Position numbers and translations under genes: made by a program | The notes under the pieces: model-generated | The model's input: the letters and a program-made list of their open reading frames with translations, nothing else | Databases searched by the model: none | Told to the model about the DNA's origin: nothing | Shown here: one piece after another, positions 1 through 11,782 of the stretch | Position numbering within the stretch: the first letter of the stretch is position 1 | How the letters are laid out: each line of letters starts with the position of its first letter | Source of the DNA: an uncultured Prochlorococcus sp. | GTDB taxonomy: Bacteria; Cyanobacteriota; Cyanobacteriia; PCC-6307; Cyanobiaceae | Assembly: GCA_902590355.1 (NCBI GenBank) | Contig: CACIWI010000003.1 | Span: forward strand, 1-64,000 | DNA length: 64,000 nt | Reading direction: 5' to 3'

Positions 1-737
1 GAATTGTTCAAAAACCATTTTATTTGATGGACAATACCTCTTAAAACATTTATTTCGTGCATTGATGTATTTGCTCTCAAAATATAATTCTTAAATTTAC
101 TGATTTTTGCCTTAGAAGTATGTTTTAAGAGATATCCAACTCGCAAAAGCATTTCCTCGATCTCCAAAAATGTATCATGTACCTCGTTCGATGATGCCAA
201 GTTAAAAACTTTTAATTCATTATTAAAATTCTTTTCAGAAGACTTATTCAATTCATACAAAACTATTGCAACAGCGTGAGAAAGATTTAAAGAAGGATTA
301 TTCTGAGATGTTGGGATGTTAAAAGTTTTATTTGCCAGAAGCAATTCACTGTTAGTTAAACCTCTATCTTCTCTTCCAAATATAATTGCTAAATTATTTA
401 TCTTATTAAAGGATAAAGTCCAATCAAATATATCTTCAGAAGATACAAAAAATGAATCTTTTTTTACATCAATCCTTCCACAAGATGCTAAAACTAAATC
501 ACAATCAAAAATTGCTTTCTTAAGATCATCAAAAATCTTACAATTTTCAAGAATTTTTTGGCCTTTAAGTGCCATTTTTTTTGCTTCTAAAGAAAATATA
601 TCGCATTTAGGAGAGACAATTCTTAATTCATCAACTTCAAAATTAGTACATAATCTAGCAACGCTACCTACATTTAAAGGGCCATTTGGTTCAACTAATA
701 TTACCTTTAAATTAGAAAAATTTTTTCCCAAAATCAT
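1..737 (-). CDS. TrmJ/SpoU-family RNA methyltransferase (C-terminus runs off window)
   Basis: Reading the minus strand from ATG at 737 gives MILGKNFSNLKVILVEPNGPLNVGSVARLCTNF...LAIIFGREDRGLTNSEL..., open to the window edge; SpoU motifs. Start overlaps cytM stop (ATGA). Confidence 0.85.
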   Translation of the reverse strand, partial: MILGKNFSNLKVILVEPNGPLNVGSVARLCTNFEVDELRIVSPKCDIFSLEAKKMALKGQKILENCKIFDDLKKAIFDCDLVLASCGRIDVKKDSFFVSSEDIFDWTLSFNKINNLAIIFGREDRGLTNSELLLANKTFNIPTSQNNPSLNLSHAVAIVLYELNKSSEKNFNNELKVFNLASSNEVHDTFLEIEEMLLRVGYLLKHTSKAKISKFKNYILRANTSMHEINVLRGIVHQIKWFLNN

Positions 738-1120
738 TCAAGGCTATGAAGATATTTTAATAAATTGGACATATTTACAGGGTCTATTTCAAAACTTGGC
801 ATAGGAGGAGTAAGGCCTCCAGTAACTTGTTTTATTATCTCTTTATCATTCAAACGTTGAGTTACTGAGTGTAAGTCTGGGCCAACTAATCCTCTTGCTG
901 TAATCCCATGACATCCAACACAATTTATCTTAAAAAGAGCATCTCCTTCCTCAGCAGAGCCATTAAGCTCAAGAGTTTTAATAATATAATTATTATTTTC
1001 ATGATTTTTTACGAAAAATATGGAAAAACAAATCAATAAAACTCCAAATAAAATAAAAGCAATCTTTAAGAATTCACTTTTAAAGTCTCTTTCTGCTGCA
1101 GTTGATGAAGATGTTGACAC
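734..1120 (-). CDS. cytM: cytochrome c, CytM-like
   Basis: N-terminal membrane anchor, CVGCH heme motif, distal PPMPSF Met ligand region. Confidence 0.8.
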   Translation of the reverse strand: MSTSSSTAAERDFKSEFLKIAFILFGVLLICFSIFFVKNHENNNYIIKTLELNGSAEEGDALFKINCVGCHGITARGLVGPDLHSVTQRLNDKEIIKQVTGGLTPPMPSFEIDPVNMSNLLKYLHSLE

Positions 1121-1176
1121 AAAAAATATTCTCTATGTAACAATTGTGAATAAGAAATTCAAAAAAGGCAAAAAAA

Positions 1177-1296
1177 ATGATCGAGCCTCTTCTATGTGGA
1201 ATTGTTTTAGGTCTAGTTCCAATAACTCTTCTTGGATTATTCGTAAGTGCATGGAATCAATACAGAAGAGGTTCAGGGATGCTGGACATTGATTAA
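1177..1296 (+). CDS. petG: cytochrome b6f complex subunit PetG (39 aa; not in the ORF track)
   Basis: Translation [39 protein letters not shown], typical PetG. Confidence 0.95.
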   Translation: MIEPLLCGIVLGLVPITLLGLFVSAWNQYRRGSGMLDID

Positions 1297-1872
1297 AAAT
1301 GTTAATCTTGACTGCCCATAATTTCTAACATCTATAGTTTCCCACAAATTACTTTTTTTAATAAATAGGTTTGGAGAATGTTCACAAATAACTGTTGAAT
1401 CTTTCTTTAAAAAATTACAATTGAATAATTGATTTAAAACCAATTCATGGAAATTAACATCGTATGGAGGATCTATATAAACAAAATCAAATTTTAATTT
1501 GTTTAAATCTATATTTTTTGATGATAATTTTCTCTCATAATTTGGTTTTGTCCATTTCAAAACGTCTTTACAAATAACTTCGATATCATTCCTCCTATTC
1601 TCTATATTCTCCAACGAGAGTAAATTTTCTAAGCAAATTTTTGAATTAATTTTGTTTTTTTCAATTGCAAGTATTTTGCTTGCCCCGTGATTATAGGCTT
1701 CACAAGATATAGCCCCTGTTCCACTAAATAAATCTAACCAGTTACTGTTCTCAACTCTATTTTTCAATATATTAAATACAGCCTCTCTCACTCTTAAAGT
1801 TGTAGGTCTGGTAAAGGAATTATTTGGACTTTGGAGTTTTTTACCACCTATTAATCTTAAGTTTGTCTTCAT
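1273..1872 (-). CDS. rsmD: 16S rRNA (guanine966-N2)-methyltransferase RsmD
   Basis: [17 protein letters not shown] motif and DFVYIDPPY catalytic motif. Confidence 0.88.
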   Translation of the reverse strand: MKTNLRLIGGKKLQSPNNSFTRPTTLRVREAVFNILKNRVENSNWLDLFSGTGAISCEAYNHGASKILAIEKNKINSKICLENLLSLENIENRRNDIEVICKDVLKWTKPNYERKLSSKNIDLNKLKFDFVYIDPPYDVNFHELVLNQLFNCNFLKKDSTVICEHSPNLFIKKSNLWETIDVRNYGQSRLTFLINVQHP

Positions 1873-1885
1873 CAGTAATTATTAA

Positions 1886-2503
1886 TTATTGAATATTACT
1901 AAGCCATCGTCTCAAAAGTTTTTCACCGATTTTTCCAGATTTTTCCGGATGAAATTGACAGGCCAATAAATTATCATTCTCAATCATTGCAGTTAATTTT
2001 TCAGAGCCATAATCAACCTGAGCTGCAATAATATTTAAGTCATCTGGTATTGCATGATAGGAATGGACAAAATAAACCCAATTATTTAATTCTTCAATCC
2101 CAAATAAAGTATTTTTTTTTGTAGGTAAAAGTTGACACCAACCCATATGTGGGATTCTTTGGTTAACAATATTGGGTATTTTTTGTATTTTTCCTTTTAA
2201 AATTCCCAGACCTTGAACTTTTCCTTCATCACTAGATTCAAAAAGGAGTTGGAGACCTAAACATATCCCAAAAAAGGACTTCCCACTTTTAATCCAATTT
2301 TTCAAATCAGTTATCAAATCAGTATTTATGAGATTATTCATTGCTGGATCAAATGCTCCAACCCCAGGAAGTATTATCGCCTTACAAAGCTTAGAATCAT
2401 CAAAATTTTTAATTAATATAATTTCTTCTCCAAGACTTTCTAGAGATTTCGTTACAGAATGAATATTACCCATTCCATAGTCTATTAGTCCGATTTTATG
2501 CAA
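1886..2503 (-). CDS. hisH: imidazole glycerol phosphate synthase subunit HisH
   Basis: IGLIDYGMGNIHSV, GICLGLQLLFESSDEG, ACQFHPEKSG glutamine amidotransferase motifs. Confidence 0.95.
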   Translation of the reverse strand: MHKIGLIDYGMGNIHSVTKSLESLGEEIILIKNFDDSKLCKAIILPGVGAFDPAMNNLINTDLITDLKNWIKSGKSFFGICLGLQLLFESSDEGKVQGLGILKGKIQKIPNIVNQRIPHMGWCQLLPTKKNTLFGIEELNNWVYFVHSYHAIPDDLNIIAAQVDYGSEKLTAMIENDNLLACQFHPEKSGKIGEKLLRRWLSNIQ

Positions 2504-2514
2504 AGCTTTTAAAT

Positions 2515-2838
2515 TTATAAATGCTTAGTTAAAGTGCTCGAAAGAGTTGCTTTTGGCACAGCACCAACAACGGTATCAACCTTTTGGCCACCTTTAAAGA
2601 TCATTAATGTAGGAATACTTCTAATTCCGTATTGACTCGCTACATTTGGATTTTCATCTGTGTTTAATTTAAAAACTTTAATTTTCCCTTCAAAGTCTTT
2701 TGAGATTTCTTCTACAACAGGAGCGACCATCCTACATGGACCGCACCATGGCGCCCAAAAATCAACCAATACTGGTAGATCACTTTGGAGTACATCCTTG
2801 TCAAATGAAGAATCAGTTACGGCTGGAGCTGATGACAT
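2515..2838 (-). CDS. trxA: thioredoxin
   Basis: [17 protein letters not shown] active site, 107 aa. Confidence 0.96.
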   Translation of the reverse strand: MSSAPAVTDSSFDKDVLQSDLPVLVDFWAPWCGPCRMVAPVVEEISKDFEGKIKVFKLNTDENPNVASQYGIRSIPTLMIFKGGQKVDTVVGAVPKATLSSTLTKHL

Positions 2839-2929
2839 AATTTAAGTATTCCTTTTTGAAAATTTAGCAGGCAATTCTTTTAAGTGATGGTTTCATTACA
2901 GATAAAATAATATAAGTAACAAAATATCT

Positions 2930-2951
2930 AAAAAAGCCCGATTAATCGGGC
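2930..2951 (-). terminator. Rho-independent terminator of Yfr1
   Basis: Self-complementary GCCCGATTAATCGGGC followed on the minus strand by six T. Confidence 0.85.
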
Positions 2952-2986
2952 GATTTAGTGTGTGAGGAGTATGGGGTTTCCCCCAT
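2930..2986 (-). ncRNA. yfr1: Yfr1 small RNA
   Basis: Minus strand: ATGGGG-GAAA-CCCCAT stem-loop (2971-2986), unpaired ACTCCTCACAC (2960-2970), GCCCGATTAATCGGGC hairpin (2936-2951) plus T-run; lies between trxA and a guaB-like gene, the known Yfr1 locus. Confidence 0.93.
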
Positions 2987-3068
2987 CATTTCATAATAAC
3001 TCCTAATTAGAAAATTTTTCAATTTAATACTTAATTCACTAAGGTTTTATAATTTTGTTCTAAATGAA

Positions 3069-4232
3069 CTACTTGCCCATCCCAAGCTGCTGAGCTTTTT
3101 GATAAACCTTTCCCTCTGTAAGAAGCGATGGTGCGATAACTATTTCAACTTTTTGCATTTCTTTAATATTTTTTGCCCCGAGAGTACTCATTGAGGTTCT
3201 AATGGCTCCTAATAAGTTATGTGTCCCATCATCAAGTAAGGCAGGGCCTTTAATTATCCTTTCTAAGGATCCTGTAGAACCAACTTCGATTCTTGTGCCC
3301 CTTGGCAATACTGGACTTGGAGTAGCCATACCCCAGTGAAATCCTTTACCTGGGGCGTTTGAGGATTTAGCTATTGGGGATCCAATCATTACAGCATCTG
3401 ATCCACATGCTAAACATTTACAGATATCTCCGCCCGTCACAATTCCTCCATCGCCAATAATAGGAATATAACGACCAGTTTCTTTAAAGAAATCATTTCT
3501 TGCCGCACTACAGTCAGCAATTGCAGTTGCCTGAGGGATTCCAATTCCCAATACGCCTCTTGATGTACATGCCGCTCCAGGTCCTATCCCAACCATTAAT
3601 CCTGCTACTCCAGCGTCCATGAGAAGTTTTGCAACTTCATATGTAACACAATTTCCTGCTACAACTGGGACATTCATAGATTGGCAGAGATCTTTAATAT
3701 TTAAAGTTTCCTTACCTTCCATACCAAGATGTTCAGTTGAAACGACTGTTCCTTGAAGAAAAAATAAATCTATTTTGGAATTATTAAGTGTTTCTTTAAA
3801 CTTAATAGCAGCTTGAGGAGTCCCACTAAAAGCAGCGATGCCTCCTCCTTCTTTGACCTCATTTATTCTTTGTAAAATTAATCCCTCCTTTACGGGTTCA
3901 TTGTATATCTTCTGCATTAACGGAACAAAATCATTCTTCCCGACTGATGCTATTTGGTTCAATATTTCATCAGGGTTTTCATATCTTGTTTGTATGCCCT
4001 CCATATTAATAACCCCGAGGGAACCTAATTTTGTGAGTTCTACAGCCGTATTGACATCGACAACACTGTCCATGGCACTAGCTACAATAGGAACCTCTCT
4101 TTTGATATCACCTATTGACCAAGAAGGATCAGTTAAATCGTAATCAAGTGTCCTATTACCAGGGACTAAAGCTATTTCATCGATACCATAAGCCCTTTTG
4201 ACTTTTCTATTTAAACCAAGTTCAATATTCAC
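3069..4232 (-). CDS. guaB: GuaB3-family IMP dehydrogenase-related protein
   Basis: 387 aa without CBS domains; GIGPGAACTSRGVLGIGIPQ catalytic loop; GDGGI motif. Confidence 0.85.
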   Translation of the reverse strand: MNIELGLNRKVKRAYGIDEIALVPGNRTLDYDLTDPSWSIGDIKREVPIVASAMDSVVDVNTAVELTKLGSLGVINMEGIQTRYENPDEILNQIASVGKNDFVPLMQKIYNEPVKEGLILQRINEVKEGGGIAAFSGTPQAAIKFKETLNNSKIDLFFLQGTVVSTEHLGMEGKETLNIKDLCQSMNVPVVAGNCVTYEVAKLLMDAGVAGLMVGIGPGAACTSRGVLGIGIPQATAIADCSAARNDFFKETGRYIPIIGDGGIVTGGDICKCLACGSDAVMIGSPIAKSSNAPGKGFHWGMATPSPVLPRGTRIEVGSTGSLERIIKGPALLDDGTHNLLGAIRTSMSTLGAKNIKEMQKVEIVIAPSLLTEGKVYQKAQQLGMGK

Positions 4233-4411
4233 GGAATTTTTTCTTTATTCTGATTAAGTTAACAACTAAAGGGGTAATAAGCCAAGGTTTATACAAAAAC
4301 AACAGGTTTTATTTTGATTTGTGTGTAAATGTGAGTATTTCGGAATTAAATAAATATTTTTTTTTATTCATTATGACAATCAGCGATTATTATTAAAAAA
4401 AATATTTTTAT

Positions 4412-7009
4412 ATGTCTGATATTTTAGATTCTGATAACTCAGGATTAAGCGAAGATAACGATCGAATTATTCAGACAGACCTAAGAAATGAGATGTCTCG
4501 ATCATACCTTGAGTATGCAATGAGCGTAATAGTTGGTCGTGCTCTTCCAGATGCAAGAGATGGATTAAAACCTGTTCATAGAAGAATTCTTTATGCAATG
4601 TATGAACTTGGTTTAACTAGCGGTAGACCATACAGAAAATGTGCAAGAGTTGTTGGAGAGGTACTAGGTAAGTACCACCCTCATGGCGATACTGCTGTTT
4701 ATGATGCTTTGGTTAGGATGGCTCAGGATTTCTCTATGAGGATGCCACTCATAGATGGCCATGGAAACTTTGGTTCTGTTGATAACGACCCCCCAGCTGC
4801 AATGCGATATACAGAATCTCGTTTACAGTCTCTTACAGATGAAAGTTTATTAGAGGATATTGAATCTGAAACTGTAGATTTCGCCGATAATTTTGATGGT
4901 TCTCAGCAAGAACCAACAGTTTTGCCTGCTAGGATTCCTCAACTACTTCTAAATGGATCATCAGGGATAGCAGTAGGAATGGCAACTAATATTCCACCTC
5001 ATAACTTAGGGGAATTAATTAATGGTCTTAAATCAATAATCAAAAACCCTTCAATTGAAGATAGAGAACTTTTTGAAATTATTAAGGGTCCTGATTTTCC
5101 CACAGGTGGTCAAATCTTAGGCAGAGAAGGCATCAAAGAAACTTTCAAAACAGGGAGGGGGTCAATAACTATGAGAGGTGTAGCAAATATTGAGCATATA
5201 AAATCAACTGGAAGAGCAGAAAAAGATGCAGTAATAATTACAGAGCTTCCATTTCAAACAAATAAAGCGGCATTGATAGAAAGAATTGCTGACTTGGTTA
5301 ATGAAAAAAAATTAGAAGGTATTTCTGATATTAGAGATGAAAGTGATCGAGACGGAATGAGAATTGTTATTGAACTAAAAAGGGATGCCTACCCACAAGT
5401 AGTTTTAAATAATTTATTTAAGTTAACTCCTCTACAGAATAACTTTAGTGCAAATATCCTTGCTTTAGTAAAAGGAGAGCCCACAACACTCTCACTCAGG
5501 AAAATGTTAGATGTATTTCTCGACTTCAGAGTGGAGACAATAAGGCGAAGAACAGGATTTTTATTAAAAAAGGCTGAAGAGAGGGATCACATTGTTAAAG
5601 GTCTTTTATTAGCATTAGCTGCTATGGATGAGATTATTAATCTAATAAGATCAGCAAAAGATACAGTTTCAGCCAGAGAAAAATTACAAGCTGATCACAA
5701 GTTATCTGACACTCAGGCAGAAGCTATTTTACAAATGCAATTGAGAAGATTAACAGCTCTAGAAGCAGATAAAATCAAAGGAGAACATGATGATTTAACC
5801 AGAAAAATCAACTCATATCAGCAAATATTGAATAGTAAAGAGAGAATTTTTGAAATTATTTTAGAAGAACTTAATAAAATCAATGAAAGATTTTCGTCTC
5901 CGAGAAAAACAGAAATACTTGATTTAGGCGGTGGTCTAGACGATATTGATCTTATCGCTAATGACAGATCTGTAGTTTTATTGACTGAAGCAGGTTATTT
6001 AAAAAGAATGCCTGTTAATGAATTCGAATCTACAAGTCGTGGGTCTAGAGGTAAAGCTGGAACAAAGACACAAGAAGATGATGAAGTAAAACTATTTATA
6101 AGCTGTAACGATCATGATACTCTTTTGCTTTTCAGTGATAGAGGAGTATCTTATGCTCTGCCAGCATATAGAGTTCCCATGAGTAGTAGAACAGCTAAAG
6201 GGACTCCGTCAGTTCAACTTCTCCCAATACCAAGAGAAGAAAAGATAACCTCACTAGTTGCAGTAGATTCTTTTGAAAACGATTGTTATCTATTAATGCT
6301 AACCAAGTCTGGATTCATAAAAAGAACATCACTTTCCGCTTTCTCAAAAATTCGATCTAATGGATTAATAGCAATAAATCTTGAGGATGGAGATGCTTTA
6401 ACTTGGGTTAGGTTATCAAGAGAAGGCGACAGTGTTTTGATTGGATCAAGAACAGGAATGGCGATTCATTTCAGACTAGATATTAACGAATTAAGGCCAC
6501 TTGGCAGGACTGCAAGGGGGGTTAAATCTATGAACCTTAAGGAAGGAGATAATCTAGTATCTATGGATGTTTTGAAATCAGATTTAGTTGATCAATTAGC
6601 CAAAAGTGAAGATCTTACGGAAGAGTCTGATGAAAATCTTGAAGTTAACTCTTCAGAAGGTCCTTGGGTACTAATAGCAAGTGCATTTGGACTAGGTAAA
6701 AGAGTACCCGTAACTCAGTTTAGATTACAAAAAAGAGCTGGCATGGGATTGAGAGCAATAAAATTCAGAATTAAAGACGATGTATTAGTTTGTTTGAAGG
6801 TTCTTGGAGAAGGGGAAGAATTACTTTTTGTGACTGAAAAAGGTGTGATAGTTAGAACAAACGCAGATAAAATATCCCAGCAATCTAGAGCCGCTACTGG
6901 AGTAAAACTACAAAGATTGGATGAGGGTGATCATTTATCAGAAGTTGTTTTGGTTCCTCATGAGCAAACAGAAGAAGAAGTCCAATTGAACTCAGACAAA
7001 GAAAATTAA
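4412..7009 (+). CDS. gyrA: DNA gyrase subunit A
   Basis: [51 protein letters not shown]-terminal beta-pinwheel repeats. Confidence 0.97.
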   Translation: MSDILDSDNSGLSEDNDRIIQTDLRNEMSRSYLEYAMSVIVGRALPDARDGLKPVHRRILYAMYELGLTSGRPYRKCARVVGEVLGKYHPHGDTAVYDALVRMAQDFSMRMPLIDGHGNFGSVDNDPPAAMRYTESRLQSLTDESLLEDIESETVDFADNFDGSQQEPTVLPARIPQLLLNGSSGIAVGMATNIPPHNLGELINGLKSIIKNPSIEDRELFEIIKGPDFPTGGQILGREGIKETFKTGRGSITMRGVANIEHIKSTGRAEKDAVIITELPFQTNKAALIERIADLVNEKKLEGISDIRDESDRDGMRIVIELKRDAYPQVVLNNLFKLTPLQNNFSANILALVKGEPTTLSLRKMLDVFLDFRVETIRRRTGFLLKKAEERDHIVKGLLLALAAMDEIINLIRSAKDTVSAREKLQADHKLSDTQAEAILQMQLRRLTALEADKIKGEHDDLTRKINSYQQILNSKERIFEIILEELNKINERFSSPRKTEILDLGGGLDDIDLIANDRSVVLLTEAGYLKRMPVNEFESTSRGSRGKAGTKTQEDDEVKLFISCNDHDTLLLFSDRGVSYALPAYRVPMSSRTAKGTPSVQLLPIPREEKITSLVAVDSFENDCYLLMLTKSGFIKRTSLSAFSKIRSNGLIAINLEDGDALTWVRLSREGDSVLIGSRTGMAIHFRLDINELRPLGRTARGVKSMNLKEGDNLVSMDVLKSDLVDQLAKSEDLTEESDENLEVNSSEGPWVLIASAFGLGKRVPVTQFRLQKRAGMGLRAIKFRIKDDVLVCLKVLGEGEELLFVTEKGVIVRTNADKISQQSRAATGVKLQRLDEGDHLSEVVLVPHEQTEEEVQLNSDKEN

Positions 7010-7032
7010 AAGATATTGGTTTATTAGATCAC

Positions 7033-8244
7033 ATGGAATTACTTGATATTTTAATTTTAGGTTCCGGACCGGCAGCACTATGCTTAGCTTCAGAATTAGC
7101 TAAGCAAGATCTTAAAATAAAGGTAATATCAACTAAATCTCCAAATGAAAAATGGGAGAATACATATGGCATTTGGGCTTCTGAATTAGAGGAATTAGGA
7201 TTAGAGTCTTTGTTATCTCATCGGTGGTGTAAAACAGTTAGTTTTTTTGGAAATGGGGAAAATAAAAAGGGAGATAATCCAACAAAACATAATTATGATT
7301 ATGGTTTAATAAATCAAGAAGCTTTTCAAAATGAACTTTTAAAAAAGTGTAAAGGGATTGAATGGTTGAATGAAACAGCAACAGATATTAAAGAGAAAAA
7401 TAAACTATCTGAGGTTATTTGTTCTTCAGGACTAAGGCTAAAAGCTAGGTTAGTCATTGACGCAAGTGGTCATAAAAGTAATTTTGTAAAAAGACCGATC
7501 CAAAATGAAATCGCTCAACAAGCTGCTTATGGAATTGTTGGTAAATTTTCATCACCACCAGTCAAAAAAGAACAGTTTGTTTTAATGGATTTTCGTCCAA
7601 ATCATTTAAACAATAAAGAAAAGTTATCATCTCCTTCCTTTCTCTATGCAATGGATCTTGGAAATGAAACCTTTTTTGTTGAGGAAACATCTTTAGCAAG
7701 TTATCCTGCTCTATCCCAAGAAAATCTCAAAAAAAGACTTTTAAAAAGACTTAATAGTAAGGGTATTAAGGTAATTGAAGTTTTTCATGAAGAGAATTGT
7801 CTTTTTCCAATGAATTTACCCCTCCCATTTAAAAAACAATTTGTTCTTGGTTTTGGAGGCTCAGCAAGCATGGTGCATCCTGCATCAGGATACATGATCG
7901 GATCTTTATTAAGAAGAGCTCCACTACTTGCAGAAAAATTAGCAATCTTTTTAAAAGAACCTAATCTAAGTTCTCTTGAACTAGCGACAAAAGGTTGGGG
8001 GGTCCTTTGGCCTTACGAGTTAACACAAAGACATAAACTTTACCAATATGGTTTAAGAAGATTGATGAGTTTTGACGAAAGTAAATTAAGGAGCTTTTTC
8101 TCAAATTTCTTTAAATTATCGACCAATGAATGGGTAGGCTTTCTTACTAATACACTTCCTCTTCCAAAACTAATTTATGTTATGAGCAAAATGTTTATAA
8201 ATTCACCTCTAAAAGTAAAACTAGGAATGCTTAAATTAAATTAG
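7033..8244 (+). CDS. crtL: lycopene cyclase (CrtL; beta versus epsilon type not resolved)
   Basis: N-terminal FAD motif LILGSGPAALCLASELA, YGIWASELEELGL, lycopene cyclase architecture. Confidence 0.85.
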   Translation: MELLDILILGSGPAALCLASELAKQDLKIKVISTKSPNEKWENTYGIWASELEELGLESLLSHRWCKTVSFFGNGENKKGDNPTKHNYDYGLINQEAFQNELLKKCKGIEWLNETATDIKEKNKLSEVICSSGLRLKARLVIDASGHKSNFVKRPIQNEIAQQAAYGIVGKFSSPPVKKEQFVLMDFRPNHLNNKEKLSSPSFLYAMDLGNETFFVEETSLASYPALSQENLKKRLLKRLNSKGIKVIEVFHEENCLFPMNLPLPFKKQFVLGFGGSASMVHPASGYMIGSLLRRAPLLAEKLAIFLKEPNLSSLELATKGWGVLWPYELTQRHKLYQYGLRRLMSFDESKLRSFFSNFFKLSTNEWVGFLTNTLPLPKLIYVMSKMFINSPLKVKLGMLKLN

Positions 8245-8249
8245 TTTTT

Positions 8250-9833
8250 TTATTTTCGCCAATCATCAATATTAACATCTGGGAAAACTTTATCTTCTTC
8301 CTCAATATCTTCAAGAAATTTTAAATTAAAATTGGAGTGATTTTTAATCATTTCAACAATTTTCCAGAATCTGAACAAATGTCTTTCTATCCTCTCTTTT
8401 GCAAGCTCAGTTGTAGTTCCAGCTCTTAAAATAAAACTCCAATCAGAGGACTCAGAGAGAAGTAATTCTCTTGCTGCTTGCTTGAAAAGTCTTAAGGATA
8501 AGTCATTATTGTAATTTTTCGAGCATAAATCAACAAAAGTTGAACCTGCTTTTGTGATCTCTGGAACAATCCATGCATTTGCATCATTAATCCAGTAATT
8601 ATGGTAACCTCCTTGTCCCCAGCTTGATGGTGATGGATCACAAATCTGAAGTTTTGGCTTTTGAAGTAAGAATTCTTTTAAATTTGTAAGCTTAATTGAA
8701 TATTTACTAGAGTTCTTCAAAATATTTTCAATAAAAAAAGGTCCCTCATACCACCAATGACCAAATAACTCTGCATCAAATGGAGCTACCAATAAGGGCT
8801 TAAAGGAAGATGATAATGTTAATTTTTCTAATTGTTTAGATCTTTCGAGAAGATAATCATCAGCATGTTCTGCAGCCTTCTTCTTGGCTTCATTTTCTAA
8901 GTAAAATGCCTTTTCCCCTAATGGGGCCTTATCATCTGTAATCTTATGAAACTTCAAACCCAAAGGTCTTTTAGTTGAGATACCTTTCTTTTGGAGCTTG
9001 GAGATAGGTAATTCCCATCCCAAATCTTTGTGAAATTCCCTGTAAACTTTATCTCCAGGGAATCCATCCTTAGCAGACCAAACGGGCAAAGTTGACTCAC
9101 TATCTCTTCCAAAAAAGGCAACTCCTTTTTTCGAGCAGATTGGAGCGTACACACCATACCTAGGCCTGGGTGTGGCATTAAGAATCCCATGACCGTCTAA
9201 AATTGCATATCTTATTCCGGAATTAATTAGTATTTTGTCTAAATTCTCATAATAAGCACATTCAGGTAACCAAATACCTAAAGGCTTTGTTCCAAAAATA
9301 TTTTTATGGCTCCTAATTGCAGTATTAATTTGTCCTTTTACAGTTTCAGGATTCTCCCTTAGAATTGGCAAATACCCGTGAGTAGCAGCACAAGTAAGAA
9401 TATCCAAATTTCCAGATTTATTTAAAACCCTAAACTTTTCAATTAAATTTCCAGAACAATTATGCCAATATAAAATTTTTTCATTAAGATTTTTCATTAA
9501 AAATTCAGAGGCATTTTTTTCTTCTAGTGGTAGTTCGTTTAAGAAATCATTCCTTGTTTTAATCCAGCTTGGGAAAGTTTCTTGAATTTGTTTATTATTT
9601 AGAAGTGATAATAATGTTGGAGATAAACTAATAGTAAGTTTTGTATTTTCAGGATTTTCATTTTTGGAAGATTCTATTGATTGAAGTAGTGGTATATAAC
9701 ATTCCAAAATCGCTTGAAATAACCAATCCTCTTCTAAGGAGTTCTTTTCATTTTTTCTGACATAAGGTAGATGAGCATGTAAAACTATCGCTAACTGACC
9801 TAAAACATTTTTTTGGGAGTATTGCCCATTCAT
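8250..9833 (-). CDS. glycoside hydrolase family 57 / DUF1957 protein (probable 1,4-alpha-glucan branching enzyme)
   Basis: LAIVLHAHLPYVR, GIWLPECAYY, APFDAELFGHWWYEGP motifs. Confidence 0.88.
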   Translation of the reverse strand: MNGQYSQKNVLGQLAIVLHAHLPYVRKNEKNSLEEDWLFQAILECYIPLLQSIESSKNENPENTKLTISLSPTLLSLLNNKQIQETFPSWIKTRNDFLNELPLEEKNASEFLMKNLNEKILYWHNCSGNLIEKFRVLNKSGNLDILTCAATHGYLPILRENPETVKGQINTAIRSHKNIFGTKPLGIWLPECAYYENLDKILINSGIRYAILDGHGILNATPRPRYGVYAPICSKKGVAFFGRDSESTLPVWSAKDGFPGDKVYREFHKDLGWELPISKLQKKGISTKRPLGLKFHKITDDKAPLGEKAFYLENEAKKKAAEHADDYLLERSKQLEKLTLSSSFKPLLVAPFDAELFGHWWYEGPFFIENILKNSSKYSIKLTNLKEFLLQKPKLQICDPSPSSWGQGGYHNYWINDANAWIVPEITKAGSTFVDLCSKNYNNDLSLRLFKQAARELLLSESSDWSFILRAGTTTELAKERIERHLFRFWKIVEMIKNHSNFNLKFLEDIEEEDKVFPDVNIDDWRK

Positions 9834-10059
9834 ACTTTTTATAATTTATGCATGTAATTTTATAAAAAATCAAAAATAACGTTTTATAAAAGGAAGTTTA
9901 ATCCTAAAAGAATACTTTAATAAGTTAAGTATTTCATTTTAATCTTCAGAATTTTAACCAATATTGTTTAAGTTACAAAACTTGCAGAAAATTTTTAATG
10001 AACTAAATCTAGTCAAATTTTTTTAATTAGCTTAATATAAGTTTAGGTTTTTCCCTTTT

Positions 10060-11700
10060 ATGTCAAAAGATCCTGGAAGAATTTTGATCTTTGATACAAC
10101 TCTTCGAGATGGAGAGCAATCTCCTGGTGCCAGCTTAAATCTCGAAGAAAAGCTTGCTATCGCTCATCAATTAGCAAGATTAGGAGTTGATGTTATTGAA
10201 GCTGGATTCCCTTTCGCAAGTCCAGGAGATTTTAAAGCTGTTAATAAAATTGCCAACGCTGTAGGGAAAAAAAATGGGCCTATAATATGTGGTTTAGCTA
10301 GAGCATCTAAAGGAGATATAAAAGCATGTTACGAAGCAGTCAGTCCAGCACCCAAGAAAAGAATACATACTTTTATTGCGACAAGTGATATTCATCTTAA
10401 ACATAAACTTAAAAAATCCAGAAAAGATGTTCTTCAAATAGTTCCAGAGATGGTTAATTATGCAAAATCATTGGTAGATGATATTGAATTTTCTTGTGAA
10501 GATGCCTCAAGGAGTGATCCTGATTTTTTATACGAAGTAATTCAACTAGCAATTTCTGCAGGAGCGACAACAATAAATATCCCTGATACTGTTGGATTTA
10601 CAACTCCTAGTGAATTTGGAAAACTAATTGCCGATATAAATAAAAACGTTCCAAATATTGATGAGGCAGTAATCTCAGTTCATGGTCATAATGATTTGGG
10701 TTTAGCAGTAGCCAATTTTCTAGAGGCAGTAAAAAATGGAGCAAGACAACTAGAATGTACTATTAATGGAATTGGGGAAAGAGCCGGTAATGCCTCTCTA
10801 GAAGAATTAGTAATGGCACTGCATGTTAGGAAAAGTTTTTATAATAGTTTTCTCAAAAGAAATCCAGATTCACCAACTCCTCTTACCGCTATAAGAACAG
10901 AAGAGATAACGAAAACATCAAGACTTGTTTCCAACCTAACTGGAATGACTGTACAACCTAATAAAGCAATTGTGGGCGCTAACGCCTTTGCACATGAATC
11001 AGGCATTCATCAGGATGGGGTTTTAAAAAATAGACTAACTTACGAAATTATCGATGCAAAAACGGTTGGTTTGAGTGACAACAGAATATCATTAGGAAAA
11101 CTTAGTGGAAGAAGTGCCGTAAGAGCAAGATTAGAAGAGATGGGATATGACTTGAGCCGAGAAGATTTAAATGACGCTTTTGCTCGTTTTAAGGATTTAG
11201 CTGACAGGAAAAGGGAAATTACTGATAGAGACTTAGAAGCAATTGTAAGTGAACAAGTTCAGCTCCCAGAAGCTAAATTTCAATTAAGTCTTATACAAGT
11301 AAGTTGCGGCAACGCATCTAAACCTACTGCTACCATTTCGCTTCTAAATACTGAAGATAATACAGAGGATACTGCTGTATCAATAGGGACTGGACCCGTT
11401 GATGCCGTATGCGAGGCTTTAAATAAATTAGCTAAAGTTCCTAATGAATTAATTGAATTCTCTGTTAAGTCGGTTACAGAAGGCATTGATGCTTTGGGCG
11501 AAGTAACAATAAGAATAAGAAGAGATAATAAAATATATTCTGGTCATTCTGCTGATACGGATGTTGTAGTTGCCGCAGCGAATGCTTACGTTAATGCTTT
11601 AAATAGGCTTGTGTTTTCTGAGAAAAAAAATTCAATTCACCCACAATTTGATAATTTAGAAAATTCGAAAGATTCTTTTTTATCTAATCACTCAAATTAA
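10060..11700 (+). CDS. leuA: 2-isopropylmalate synthase
   Basis: [44 protein letters not shown]. Confidence 0.97.
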   Translation: MSKDPGRILIFDTTLRDGEQSPGASLNLEEKLAIAHQLARLGVDVIEAGFPFASPGDFKAVNKIANAVGKKNGPIICGLARASKGDIKACYEAVSPAPKKRIHTFIATSDIHLKHKLKKSRKDVLQIVPEMVNYAKSLVDDIEFSCEDASRSDPDFLYEVIQLAISAGATTINIPDTVGFTTPSEFGKLIADINKNVPNIDEAVISVHGHNDLGLAVANFLEAVKNGARQLECTINGIGERAGNASLEELVMALHVRKSFYNSFLKRNPDSPTPLTAIRTEEITKTSRLVSNLTGMTVQPNKAIVGANAFAHESGIHQDGVLKNRLTYEIIDAKTVGLSDNRISLGKLSGRSAVRARLEEMGYDLSREDLNDAFARFKDLADRKREITDRDLEAIVSEQVQLPEAKFQLSLIQVSCGNASKPTATISLLNTEDNTEDTAVSIGTGPVDAVCEALNKLAKVPNELIEFSVKSVTEGIDALGEVTIRIRRDNKIYSGHSADTDVVVAAANAYVNALNRLVFSEKKNSIHPQFDNLENSKDSFLSNHSN

Positions 11701-11782
11701 ATTATTTTCTTAGGAATATTAAGTAGCATTAAAACTAGTCTCTTAATACTGTAGATTAATTGAATAGTTAATGCGGTAAATA

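Noticed and set aside
316-804. 162 aa plus-strand ORF
   Set aside because: Antisense to the TrmJ-like methyltransferase that reads well on the minus strand.
1020-1292. 90 aa plus-strand ORF
   Set aside because: Antisense to cytM and out of frame with the real petG at 1177-1296.
3838-4143. 101 aa plus-strand ORF
   Set aside because: Antisense shadow of the guaB3-type gene; no domain signature.
8954-9190. 78 aa minus-strand ORF
   Set aside because: Alternative frame inside the GH57 gene, whose own frame is intact.
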